From: Chloroflexota bacterium
GTDB taxonomy: Bacteria; Chloroflexota; Anaerolineae; Caldilineales; Caldilineaceae
Direction: 5' to 3'
Length of the DNA: 10,519 nucleotides
Assembly (NCBI GenBank): GCA_016199425.1
Contig: JACQGT010000576.1
Coordinates: 1-10,519 of the forward strand
The position numbers were made by a program, and so were the translations under genes. Below are positions 1 to 7,266 of the stretch, piece after piece. Position 1 is the first letter of the stretch. Each line of letters starts with the position of its first letter. The notes under the pieces were generated by a model that was not told the origin of the DNA, ran no database searches, and was given only the letters and a program-made list of their open reading frames with translations.

Positions 1-1
1 C

Positions 2-769
2 GACGCCGAAATCGCCGCCAAAATCGTCGAAATTGAACGCACCTTTCAGGTGGTGCAGCCGGGCCGGGACAGCATCTCCCAGTCGGTGACAGCCGAGGGG
101 TTGCAGTGGTCGGCCCGGGTTGCCTGTGGGCTGGACCGGCTGGTGGCGGATTTTGTGCTGAACGGGCTGACCTACTACTACCGGGGGCTGGACGGCAACC
201 GCAACGAGGAGGTGGGCGCGGGGCTGATTGTGGGCAATTCTCTGCTCACGGCTCGCGGCGTGCCCGCTTCCGGCGAGGGCGATCTGAAGACCTGCGTGGC
301 GATGCTGGCCATGGACCGTTTGCAGGCGGGCGGCTCCTACACCGAATTCTACGCGATGGATTTTGTGGACGATTTTGTGCTGATGGGCCACGACGGGCCA
401 GGCCACATCGCCATCGCCGAGGGCAAACCCCTGCTACGGGGGCTGGGCCTCTTTCACGGCAAGCGGGGCTACGGCCTGTCGGTGGAGTTCAAAGTCAAGA
501 CCGGGCCGGTGACGATTCTGGGCATGACCCAGACCGCGGAGGGGCGGCTGAAGATGCTGGCCGCCGAAGGCGTCTCCGAACCGGGGCCGACGTTGCAGAT
601 CGGCAACACCAACTCCCGCATCCGCTTTGGCCTGGACCCGGCCACATTTATGAACCGCTGGGCCGAAGCCGGCGCCACCCATCACTGCGCGCTGGGGGTG
701 GGCCACCAACTGGGGAAGATCAAAAAATTGGCCCGGCTGCTGGATTTGGAATTGGTTGTTGTGGGGTGA
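2..769 (+). CDS. L-arabinose/L-fucose isomerase-family sugar isomerase, C-terminal part (5' end outside the window)
   Basis: The reading frame is open from the window edge, and 255 codons precede the TGA. An internal GTG at 50 is not a credible start, because conserved-looking sequence precedes it and family members are about 470-500 aa. The AraA metal-binding pattern is visible (fragment numbering): Glu92 in GEGDLKT, Glu115 in GGSYTEFYAMDF, His130 in LMGHDGPGH, and the His227-His228 pair in THHCALGVGH followed by a C-terminal helix KIKKLARLLDLE. These match the places of Glu306, Glu333, His350 and His450 of E. coli AraA. Family enzymes interconvert an aldose and a ketose in the cytoplasm using Mn2+. 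The actual sugar cannot be told from this half. The gene is followed after 89 bp by a co-oriented oxidoreductase, which suggests a sugar-catabolic cluster. Family assignment is good; the substrate is unknown. Confidence 0.85.
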   Translation, partial: DAEIAAKIVEIERTFQVVQPGRDSISQSVTAEGLQWSARVACGLDRLVADFVLNGLTYYYRGLDGNRNEEVGAGLIVGNSLLTARGVPASGEGDLKTCVAMLAMDRLQAGGSYTEFYAMDFVDDFVLMGHDGPGHIAIAEGKPLLRGLGLFHGKRGYGLSVEFKVKTGPVTILGMTQTAEGRLKMLAAEGVSEPGPTLQIGNTNSRIRFGLDPATFMNRWAEAGATHHCALGVGHQLGKIKKLARLLDLELVVVG

Positions 770-771
770 GA

Positions 772-842
772 GATATTGGGTATTGGATATTTGGCAGTGA
801 CGCCGACGCCGCGTCACTGCCAAATATCCAATACCCAATATC
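772..842. repeat. perfect 32-bp inverted repeat made of heptad words
   Basis: Arms 772-803 and 811-842 are perfectly complementary around a 7-nt loop (804-810). From 775 to 795 the left arm runs as three 7-bp words, ATTGGGT/ATTGGAT/ATTTGGC (equivalently TATTGGG, TATTGGA, TATTTGG from 774), then continues as CAGTGACGC. The structure fills most of the 89-bp spacer between the sugar isomerase and the oxidoreductase, and ends 5 nt before the ribosome-binding site of the latter. It could act as a terminator or processing hairpin separating the two genes, or be a mobile palindromic repeat. There is no T-run after it, so a classical intrinsic terminator is not supported. Confidence 0.9.
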
Positions 843-858
843 CAATAGGAGTCTCGCC

Positions 859-2037
859 ATGCCCATCTCCCTCGGCCTCGTCGGTCTGGGCGCGTTTGGA
901 AGCAGCTTTGCCGATCTCTTTATGAGCCACCCGCTGGTGGAGCGCATCGCACTGTGTGACCGGGAACCGGAACGGGTGGCCCGCTTCGCCGTCCGCCCCG
1001 ACTGGCAGCGTAAGTTCCACCCTCGCGATGCCTACACCTCCCTGGACGAGATCTGCCGCAGCGATCTGGACGCGCTGGTCATCATCACCCAGCCCTGGCT
1101 GCACGCGCCCCAGTGCATCCAGGCGATGGAGGCGGGCAAGCACGTCTACAGCGCGGTGCCGGTCATCAGTCTGCCCGACGGCGACGAAATTCTCGACTGG
1201 TGCGACCGGCTGGTGGAGACGTGTACGCGCACCGGGCAGTTGTATATGCTGGGCGAGACGACCATCTACCGGCCCCAGACAATGCACTGCCGCAGGCGGG
1301 CCGCGGCCGGCGACTTCGGCGATTTTGTCTACGCCGAGGGGGAATACTTCCACGACGTGGACGAACCGCGCAGCAACCTGCGCCACGTGCAGGAGAGACG
1401 CCAGGCCAGCCAGGCCGGCCGGGAGTGGATTGCCCTGCGCGAAGCATACAAGCGCCGGGGCGTCGTCTCCGGGCCGATGCACTACCCCACCCACTCCACC
1501 AGTGGGCCGATGAGTGTGATGCGCGCCCACGCGGTGAAAGTGTGCGCCTGGGGCTACGCCAACCGTACGGGCGACCCCTACTACGCGGAGCACGGCGATG
1601 CCTTCAGCAACGAAACCGCGCTCTTTCAGATGAGCAACGGCGCGACGATGCGCATCTGCGAACACCGGGAGATCGGGCTGCCGGGGCGGGAGATTTTCCG
1701 AGTTTACGGCACCCAGGGCAGCTTTGAGAACGACCACTGGTGCAACAAAGAGCAGCGCACCCCCCTCTCCGTAGCGGAGATGCGCGACCCCCTGCCGCCG
1801 GAGGTGGAGGAGGCTTTCCGCTCGGTGAGCAAAACGTCGGACTTCTACGGCGGGCACGGCGGCTCCCACGCCTATCTGGTGCATGAATTTGTCGAGGCCG
1901 TGGCCCAGGGTCGCCAGTCTGCCATCAACGTCTGGGAAGCCGTGCGCTATATGGCTGCCGGGGTGATGGCCCACAAATCCGCCCTGGCTGGCGGAGAAGT
2001 GCTGGCCGTGCCCGATTGGGGGGATGCGCCGGGGTAG
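859..2037 (+). CDS. Gfo/Idh/MocA-family oxidoreductase with an atypical catalytic motif
   Basis: This is a 392-aa protein. The ATG at 859 was chosen because AGGAG lies at 847-851 with a 7-nt spacer and because the Rossmann fold begins at once: ISLGLVGLGAFGSSF gives the nucleotide-binding GLGAFG at residues 9-14, and ALCD places an Asp at residue 34, the position that usually favours NAD(H). The segment DALVIITQPWLHAP (71-84) and GKHVYSAVPV (93-102) follow the family pattern, and the C-terminal part (about 125-392) has the mixed alpha/beta substrate domain ending in HEFVEAVAQGRQSAINVWEA. Family members oxidise or reduce sugars, inositols and related compounds, or act as glycosidases through NAD. 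At 98-101 the usual Glu-Lys-Pro is Ala-Val-Pro, so the customary catalytic lysine is missing. The frame stays open upstream of 859 back to about position 106, but that part lies over the isomerase and repeat and is not coding. Substrate unknown. Confidence 0.9.
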   Translation: MPISLGLVGLGAFGSSFADLFMSHPLVERIALCDREPERVARFAVRPDWQRKFHPRDAYTSLDEICRSDLDALVIITQPWLHAPQCIQAMEAGKHVYSAVPVISLPDGDEILDWCDRLVETCTRTGQLYMLGETTIYRPQTMHCRRRAAAGDFGDFVYAEGEYFHDVDEPRSNLRHVQERRQASQAGREWIALREAYKRRGVVSGPMHYPTHSTSGPMSVMRAHAVKVCAWGYANRTGDPYYAEHGDAFSNETALFQMSNGATMRICEHREIGLPGREIFRVYGTQGSFENDHWCNKEQRTPLSVAEMRDPLPPEVEEAFRSVSKTSDFYGGHGGSHAYLVHEFVEAVAQGRQSAINVWEAVRYMAAGVMAHKSALAGGEVLAVPDWGDAPG

Positions 2038-2039
2038 AG

Positions 2040-2060
2040 TATTGCGTATTTCGTATTGCG
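2040..2060. repeat. tandem heptad repeat (3 x 7 bp)
   Basis: Three contiguous 7-bp units TATTGCG, TATTTCG, TATTGCG, followed by TA, begin 2 nt after the oxidoreductase stop codon. The word TATTTCGTA recurs inverted at 3725-3733. The design is the same as the heptads in the hairpin at 772-842. Confidence 0.85.
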
Positions 2061-2067
2061 TAGGTAG

Positions 2068-2083
2068 TGACGATTGTTCGTCA
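2068..2083. other. short hairpin in the oxidoreductase/MlrC spacer
   Basis: TGACGA (2068-2073) and TCGTCA (2078-2083) are perfect complements around the loop TTGT. The stem is only 6 bp with no T-tract, so this is at most a weak structure between the two co-oriented genes. Confidence 0.4.
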
Positions 2084-2107
2084 GCCGTTGTTGGTCGGTT
2101 GGGAAAA

Positions 2108-2126
2108 TGAAACGTGAAACGTGAGG
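2108..2126 (+). promoter_or_regulatory. heptad repeat merging into the ribosome-binding site of the MlrC-like gene
   Basis: Two TGAAACG units (2108-2121) run directly into TGAGG (2122-2126). GAGG is the best Shine-Dalgarno candidate for the ATG at 2134, with about 7 nt between. The same words (TGAAGCG, TGAAACG, TGAGA) make up the stem at 3620-3644. The translation signal of this gene therefore appears to be supplied by the repeat. Confidence 0.6.
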
Positions 2127-2133
2127 TCAGGTT

Positions 2134-3570
2134 ATGCGGATCGCCATCGGCGGTATTTCTTATGAAGGCAGCAACTTTTCGCCTATCCCCGTGGGCGCAA
2201 ATGATTTCGTCGTGCGTACCGGAGGCGATCTGCTCAGTTGCGGGCGCTATCCCTTTCTGGACGATCTGGCCCGTAGCGTAGATGCGCCGGTGGAGTTCGT
2301 CCCCACCCTCCACGCCCGCTCCGGCCCCGGCGGACCACTGGAACGGGCCGCGTATGAGGCGTTCAAACGGGGTTTCGTGAAGGCGCTGGCCGCGGCCGGG
2401 CCTGTAGACGGACTCTATCTGGACCTGCACGGCGCGCTCTTTGTGGAGGGGATGGAGGACGCCGAATTGGACTGGGCGCTGGCTGCCCGCCGCGTCGTGG
2501 GCAACGCCTGTCTCATCTCCGCCAGTATGGACCTGCACGGCAACATCTCGCCCGCCTTCGCCCAGGCCGTAGATATGCTCACCGCCTACCGCACTGCGCC
2601 CCACGCGGATGTGATCGAGACCCGCCAGCGCGCCCTGGCGCTGCTCATCGGCTGCCTGGAGCGGAGGGAACGGCCTACGGTGGCTCAGGTGACTGTCCCG
2701 GTGCTCCTGCCCGGCGAGCGCAGCAGCACCGCAGCCGAACCCGCCGCCGCTCTCTACGCCCGCCTGCCTGGGGTGGATCGGCGGGCGGGCATCCTCGACG
2801 CCTCGCTCTTTATGGGTTTTGCCTGGTCAGACGAACCCCGCACCAGCGCGGCGGTGACTGTGACCGGTTTTGATCGGGCCGCGCAGGAGCGGGCCGCGGC
2901 GGAGCTGGCCCAGGCCCTGTGGGATGCGCGCACCGATTTTTCTTATGCTGTACCCTTCGGAACTATCGATGACTGCATCCATCAGGCGCTGGCCGCGGGT
3001 GTCGCGCCGGTCTTTATCAGCGACGCGGGGGACAACCCGACCGCGGGCGCGGTGGGCGACGTGCCGCTCTTTTTGGAGCGGCTACTGGCGTTGGACGTGC
3101 CGGACGCTGTGCTGGCGGCCATCCCGGACCGGGAGGCGGTGGCCGTCTGTATGGCCGCGGGGGAGGGCAGCGAAGTTTCTCTGACTGTCGGCGGCAAGCT
3201 GGACAGACGCCACGGTCCGCCCCTACCCGTGGCTGGCCACGTAGAGCGGCTGGTGATGGGCGACCCGGAGACAGGCAGTCAGGCAGTTGTGCGGGTCGGC
3301 GGCGTGCGGCTGATCCTGACCGAACGGCGCAAAGCCTTTACGGAACTGGCCGACTTTGCCGCTGTCGGAATCGATCCCCGGGCCCACAAAATCGTTGTGG
3401 TAAAACTCGGCTATCTTTTCCCAGAGTTGGCCCGAACGGCTGCCCTGGCCCTTCTCGCGCTCAGCCCCGGCGTTTCGGATCTGGAACTCACTCGCCTGCC
3501 CTATCGCCGGGTGCGCCGTCCCATCTACCCGCTGGATCCGCAGATGGAGTGGCAGGCGATGGGGAAGTGA
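2134..3570 (+). CDS. M81-family (MlrC-like) metallopeptidase-type protein
   Basis: This is a 478-aa protein of normal length for the M81/MlrC family, with the N-terminal and C-terminal MlrC domains both present. It starts at once with the family signature MRIAIGGISYEGSNFSP. Other landmarks are YLDLHGA (95-101), SMDLHGN (131-137), YRTAPHAD (152-159), the glycine-rich SDAGDNPTAGAVGD (296-309), VVKLGYLFPE (422-431) and RRPIYPLD (461-468) near the end. Asp97/His99, Asp133/His135 and His157 are the likely metal ligands, by family resemblance. The founding member, MlrC, cleaves linearised microcystin products. Most relatives have no known substrate and probably hydrolyse other amide, lactone or similar bonds in the cytoplasm; no signal peptide is visible. 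It lies 96 bp downstream of the oxidoreductase on the same strand, so a role in the same catabolic route is plausible. It is not evidence for toxin degradation. Confidence 0.92.
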   Translation: MRIAIGGISYEGSNFSPIPVGANDFVVRTGGDLLSCGRYPFLDDLARSVDAPVEFVPTLHARSGPGGPLERAAYEAFKRGFVKALAAAGPVDGLYLDLHGALFVEGMEDAELDWALAARRVVGNACLISASMDLHGNISPAFAQAVDMLTAYRTAPHADVIETRQRALALLIGCLERRERPTVAQVTVPVLLPGERSSTAAEPAAALYARLPGVDRRAGILDASLFMGFAWSDEPRTSAAVTVTGFDRAAQERAAAELAQALWDARTDFSYAVPFGTIDDCIHQALAAGVAPVFISDAGDNPTAGAVGDVPLFLERLLALDVPDAVLAAIPDREAVAVCMAAGEGSEVSLTVGGKLDRRHGPPLPVAGHVERLVMGDPETGSQAVVRVGGVRLILTERRKAFTELADFAAVGIDPRAHKIVVVKLGYLFPELARTAALALLALSPGVSDLELTRLPYRRVRRPIYPLDPQMEWQAMGK

Positions 3571-3586
3571 ATCATACGAAATCTCG

Positions 3587-3610
3587 CGCAGAGACGCGGA
3601 GGCGCAGAGA
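3587..3610. repeat. tandem octad repeat (3 x 8 bp)
   Basis: The units are CGCAGAGA, CGCGGAGG and CGCAGAGA, contiguous, starting 16 nt after the MlrC-like stop codon. Similar runs of CGCAGAGA-type words occur in intergenic DNA of many bacteria; no function is evident here. Confidence 0.8.
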
Positions 3611-3619
3611 GAAGCAAGC

Positions 3620-3680
3620 GAAAAGTGAAGCGTGAAACGTGAGAAAGGCCGGTACTCTCACGTTTCACGCTTCACTTTTC
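3620..3680. terminator. 25-bp perfect inverted repeat between convergent genes, possible bidirectional terminator
   Basis: Arms 3620-3644 and 3656-3680 pair perfectly around an 11-nt loop (3645-3655). The left arm contains the heptads TGAAGCG and TGAAACG followed by TGAGA. The right arm ends in ACTTTTC, a short T-run on the + strand, and the left arm gives the same on the - strand. It lies between the stops of the MlrC-like gene (3570) and the - strand regulator (3756), which is where a bidirectional terminator would be expected. The repeat is certain; the terminator role is inferred. Confidence 0.65.
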
Positions 3681-3724
3681 TACGGAGTAGACTGAATAAA
3701 TTTTGAAGAACCGCTATCGTTGTT

Positions 3725-3747
3725 TACGAAATACAAAACATGCAATA
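3725..3747 (-). repeat. diverged heptad repeat downstream of the regulator
   Basis: Read on the - strand, this is TATTGCA, TGTTTTG, TATTTCG, then TA: three units in 7-bp phase, matching with changes the run at 2040-2060. It lies 8 nt past the regulator stop codon. A further word TATGACG, upstream on the - strand at about 3754-3760, would include the TGA stop itself, though a 6-nt unit breaks the phase. Confidence 0.55.
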
Positions 3748-3755
3748 CGTATGCG

Positions 3756-6700
3756 TCATACCTCCACCCCTACTCGCTCTTCAACCTGCTCCCCAATCTC
3801 CGCTGCCGCCACCACCTCATCCAACACCAGCCCAAAGCCCTGCTCGCGCAGGGCCGCAAAGCGGGCCAGGGGCACCCCCGCGCGCAGACGCATGGAGAGT
3901 TCGTTGGCCTGTTGCCGGGTCTCCCAGCGGGCCGCGTGATGTCTGTCGATAAAGGCCAGGAGGGGGATGGCCTGGGCCTGCCCGTCGGGTTCGTCCTCCG
4001 CGTGGAGCAGGGCCAGGGCATAGAGGGCTTCCAGCGTCACAGGCAGGGTCCCCGCGCTTTGGGAGAGACGCAGGGCCAGGGCGATGTGCTGGTAAATGGC
4101 TGCGGGTGTATCGCTGCCCGCCAGAATCTGCAACTGGCTGAGTACGGCCAGCGCTTCGGCCCGCCGGGGGGTGTATTGTAGTTCTGTATATTCGGCCAGA
4201 CTGCGCCGGGCTTCGTCAATCCCTCGGCGCAAGTCGCCTCTCTTGCTTGCAACCCGAGCCAGAAGCAGGCGTACGTCTGCCTCGCCGCCGTCCTGATGCG
4301 CTAACGCAACAAGACTTTCCAGCCCTTTTTCCAACAAGCTTTTTGCCTGCTCCAATTCGCCCTCATCCCATAAAACCATCGCCTGTAGAATCGGAAGCTC
4401 TATCAGCCAGTAATTGGAGACACTCACATTCGGCTGGCGGACATAGCGTTCCAGCCCCGCCACACCCAAGGCCGCTTCCTGCAATTTGCCCATATCCCGG
4501 AACAGATTGATGCGCGCAACGCTGATTGACCATTCAAGGAATGCGTTATTGAAGCGAAATTTTAGTTCGTTGGCGCCCTGCAGGGCCGTGTAAGCCTGGG
4601 CGTAATCCCCCAGGTGATGGGCTGCCATTCCCAGACGGGACAACGCCGACGCCTCAATATCAATTACATTGGCCTCGACTGCCAGAGAGGCCGCTCTCTG
4701 GCAATAGGCAATCCCTTCAGCCAGCCGCCCAGCAATAAGGAGTTTGCCTCCCTTCTCATTGAGAACCCTACAGAGCTCGTCTGGGCTTTCGGCCTTCTCT
4801 GCCCAGTGGGTGGCAATGTCTATCATTTCAAACGGATCTACTGTTTCCCCTGCCAGGCTTGTACACAGAGAGCGCTCCAGATAGGCCGCGGCCAAATGAG
4901 CCGGCCAGCGTTCGCCGACCGGGTGCAATTGCTGTATCGCCCGTTTGATCAGTTGCACGTAATGAGCGGTGCGGCCTGCCCGTCGCTGGGCAGTTCCGCT
5001 CTCCCGTAGAATCACGCCCCAAACCAACTGGGCCTTCGCCGCGTCCTCCCCGGTGCGTGTTGCCAATACTTTGCCCCACGTCTCCTCACAATGAGATGCG
5101 GCCAAAAGATAGGCCGTGTCCACGACGCCAGACCATTCGGCCCGATTGTGGCGAAACTTGGCAAAGCCCACAACCATCTGAAGCAGCAACTCCACCTCAT
5201 CCCGCTCCAACGCATAGCGCCAGGCGGCCCGCACGTTTTCCACATCTGCCGCCACTTCGTCCAGCAGGGCCGGACTGGGCGCGGTCGCCAGGTCTTTCTC
5301 TCTGGTCTGAATGAAGGCGGCGAAGTAGCGGGCGTGGCTGGCCTGGGTCTGGGCGAGAAGCGCAGTCTTGCGGGCCAGCTTTACCGCCGCGTATTGGCGG
5401 ATCAACTCCTGCATTTCGTAGCGTCCGTCGCCCGTGCGCCGCACCAGCGAGCGGTGGATCAGCCCCTGCAGCAGTGAGAGGGAAGCGCCGGTCACTGCCG
5501 CGGCCGCGTCCCGGCTGAAGCCACCCCGGAAGACCGACAGCCCGGCCATCACCCGCTGCTCCTCGCCGCTCAACCGCTGCCAGGTCGAGACCAGCACAGC
5601 CTGCATACTGCGGTGGCGTTCGGGCAGAGAGGGGCTGTCCGAACGGAGAATGCCCAGACTCTGGGCCAACTGCCCGGCAATCTCCCGGCAGGAGAGCACA
5701 TCCCCCCAGGCCGCGGCCAGTTCCAGAGCCAGAGGCATCCCCCCCACCATCCGGCAAATCTGCCCGGCGTGGCGCGCCTCCTCTCCGCTGGGGGCGAAGC
5801 CCGGCTGCAACTGGCGCAGGCGTTGGCTGAAGAGGGTCAGCGCGGGCGCGTCGGCGGCTTCTATGCCCTGGCCTGCCGGTACGCTCTCCGGGTCTGGCGG
5901 GACAGCCAGCCCGTGCAGGTGGATCAGCCACTCTTCGGGCAGGTTCAGCCGTTCCCGGCTGGTGATGAGCAACTTCACGCCACCCGCCGCCGCCAGCAGT
6001 TGGGAGAAGAGTGGGGCGTACTCCACCAACTGCTCGCAGTTGTCCAGCACAATCAGCAAGCGCTTCGGGCCCAGCCGCTTGAGCAGTTCGGGGAAGGGAT
6101 CGCCCATGCGTGCAAAGGGCAGTTGGAAGGTGTCGGCCAGTTGGCCGATCAGTCCATCCCGATTCTCGATGGCGGCCAGCGGCACAAACCAGACGCCGTC
6201 GGGGAAGGTCTCCGGGTTGTCGGCCAGGGCCAGGGCCGCGGCTTCGATAGCCAGACGGCTCTTGCCCATTCCCCCCGGCCCAATGAGTGTGAGCAGGCGG
6301 CAGGCGGGATCGGCCAGTCGCTGGGCAATCTGGGCCAGTTCCTCCTCTCGGCCCACAAAGCTGGTGGGCAGGTAGGGCAGGTTTGAAGGGGGGCCGGGTG
6401 GGACATCGCCTGGGATGGATGCAGGTAGGGGCACATTCTGCACGCCGTTACGCCGCCCATTCTCCACAATCTCCCGGTAGACAGCCGTCGTCTCCGGGGC
6501 AGGCTGCACACCCACCTCCTCCCGCAGCAGGCGCAAGCAGTTTTCGTATTGACGGATGGCCTGTCCGATCTGCCCACTGGCCTCGCAAAGACGCATGACC
6601 GCCACGTGAGCCGCCTCGTCGTAGGCGTCCAACGCCACCCGGCGACGGGCATAGACGAGGGCACGGGAGACTTCGCCCTGGCCGGTCAGCCTGTCGGACA

Positions 6701-7184
6701 CTTCCTTCAATAGCTGGATCAATTGGCCGCGCAGGGTTTCCGCTTCGTGCAGCCGCCACTCCTCAAAGCCTTCGGCGTCGGGCAGGCTGAAGCCATCCAG
6801 AAAATCAGCGGCATAGAGCGCGGCTGCGTGCTCCAGTGCGTCCAGGTTGCCGTGGCCCGCACCATTGACAAGCCGCCCATATTCAGCCGCGTCCAGCCAG
6901 AAATTGCTGCCAGCGCGCAGGGCCACTTGATGGCGGTCGATCTCCAGCCAGTCGCCGGGCAGGTCCTGTTGGAGCAGAGAGAGGGCTTTGCGCAGATAGG
7001 CGCGAGTGGTGGACTGATCGTAGCCCGGCCAGAGGAGAGTCGCCAGTTTGTCCCGGCTGTGGGGTTGGCGGGTGACGGCCAAATAGATGAGCAGGGCCAG
7101 GGATTTGCGCAGACGGAAGCTGACAGCCGCGCTGTTCAGGTGGACCTGGGGTGTGCCCAGTACGCGCATTTCAAGTTTCGGCAT
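3756..7184 (-). CDS. AfsR-like transcriptional regulator: winged-helix/BTAD, STAND NTPase and TPR domains
   Basis: This is a 1142-aa protein. The frame extends 29 codons further upstream, but that stretch reads through an inverted-repeat element. The ATG at 7184 is preceded by GGAG (8-nt spacer) and gives MPKLEMRVLG, a typical start of the SARP DNA-binding domain. Residues 1-95 form an OmpR-type winged helix and about 95-250 a bacterial transcriptional activation domain (BTAD). An NB-ARC/STAND ATPase follows: FVGREEEL (276-283), Walker A GPGGMGKS (302-309), Walker B LLIVLDNCEQL (376-386), LLITSRERL (405-413) and GGMPLAL (481-487). After a winged-helix segment (about 540-605) comes a helical TPR-like region to the end. 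There is no receiver domain and no C-terminal LuxR helix-turn-helix. Such proteins are thought to sense a ligand or partner through the TPRs, switch through ATP binding, and activate nearby promoters. The target and signal are unknown. The adjacent divergent membrane gene is an obvious candidate target or partner. Confidence 0.93.
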   Translation of the reverse strand: MPKLEMRVLGTPQVHLNSAAVSFRLRKSLALLIYLAVTRQPHSRDKLATLLWPGYDQSTTRAYLRKALSLLQQDLPGDWLEIDRHQVALRAGSNFWLDAAEYGRLVNGAGHGNLDALEHAAALYAADFLDGFSLPDAEGFEEWRLHEAETLRGQLIQLLKEVSDRLTGQGEVSRALVYARRRVALDAYDEAAHVAVMRLCEASGQIGQAIRQYENCLRLLREEVGVQPAPETTAVYREIVENGRRNGVQNVPLPASIPGDVPPGPPSNLPYLPTSFVGREEELAQIAQRLADPACRLLTLIGPGGMGKSRLAIEAAALALADNPETFPDGVWFVPLAAIENRDGLIGQLADTFQLPFARMGDPFPELLKRLGPKRLLIVLDNCEQLVEYAPLFSQLLAAAGGVKLLITSRERLNLPEEWLIHLHGLAVPPDPESVPAGQGIEAADAPALTLFSQRLRQLQPGFAPSGEEARHAGQICRMVGGMPLALELAAAWGDVLSCREIAGQLAQSLGILRSDSPSLPERHRSMQAVLVSTWQRLSGEEQRVMAGLSVFRGGFSRDAAAAVTGASLSLLQGLIHRSLVRRTGDGRYEMQELIRQYAAVKLARKTALLAQTQASHARYFAAFIQTREKDLATAPSPALLDEVAADVENVRAAWRYALERDEVELLLQMVVGFAKFRHNRAEWSGVVDTAYLLAASHCEETWGKVLATRTGEDAAKAQLVWGVILRESGTAQRRAGRTAHYVQLIKRAIQQLHPVGERWPAHLAAAYLERSLCTSLAGETVDPFEMIDIATHWAEKAESPDELCRVLNEKGGKLLIAGRLAEGIAYCQRAASLAVEANVIDIEASALSRLGMAAHHLGDYAQAYTALQGANELKFRFNNAFLEWSISVARINLFRDMGKLQEAALGVAGLERYVRQPNVSVSNYWLIELPILQAMVLWDEGELEQAKSLLEKGLESLVALAHQDGGEADVRLLLARVASKRGDLRRGIDEARRSLAEYTELQYTPRRAEALAVLSQLQILAGSDTPAAIYQHIALALRLSQSAGTLPVTLEALYALALLHAEDEPDGQAQAIPLLAFIDRHHAARWETRQQANELSMRLRAGVPLARFAALREQGFGLVLDEVVAAAEIGEQVEERVGVEV

Positions 7185-7192
7185 AGGAGAGA

Positions 7193-7196
7193 CTCC
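7193..7196 (-). promoter_or_regulatory. ribosome-binding site deciding the regulator start
   Basis: On the - strand GGAG lies 8 nt before the ATG at 7184. No comparable site precedes the longer reading from 7271, which would also translate repeat DNA. Confidence 0.7.
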
Positions 7197-7266
7197 GTTC
7201 AGACTTTTGCCACGAATTGCACGAATTTTTGTAGTGGTCAAGAAGATAATGGAACGTCCAGTGAGC

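Noticed and set aside
106..858. Upstream extension of the oxidoreductase frame over the isomerase gene
   Set aside because: The frame is open by chance. The family start and the AGGAG site both point to 859, and the extension is in another frame of a convincing isomerase and crosses the hairpin.
814..2604. Long - strand open frame (596 codons) opposite the oxidoreductase and MlrC-like genes
   Set aside because: It is a shadow of GC-rich coding DNA: the composition is low-complexity, rich in His/Arg/Gly/Ala, it spans two real genes and a repeat spacer, and no domain is visible.
2134..3570. Microcystin degradation function for the MlrC-like gene
   Set aside because: No mlrA, mlrB or mlrD-like neighbours are visible, and most M81 members are unrelated to microcystin; only the family name is supported.
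2040..3747. CRISPR array suspected from the recurrent short words
   Set aside because: The units are 7-8 bp and contiguous, without 25-40 bp repeats and unique spacers, and there are no cas genes.
5434..6386. Long + strand open frames opposite the STAND NTPase
   Set aside because: They are antisense shadows of a strongly supported gene with Walker motifs; their residue composition is biased and no domain is recognisable.
7233..7262. Possible sigma-70 promoter on the - strand (TTGACC as -35) upstream of the regulator
   Set aside because: At 17-bp spacing the -10 position reads AATTCG, which is a poor match; not enough to call a promoter.
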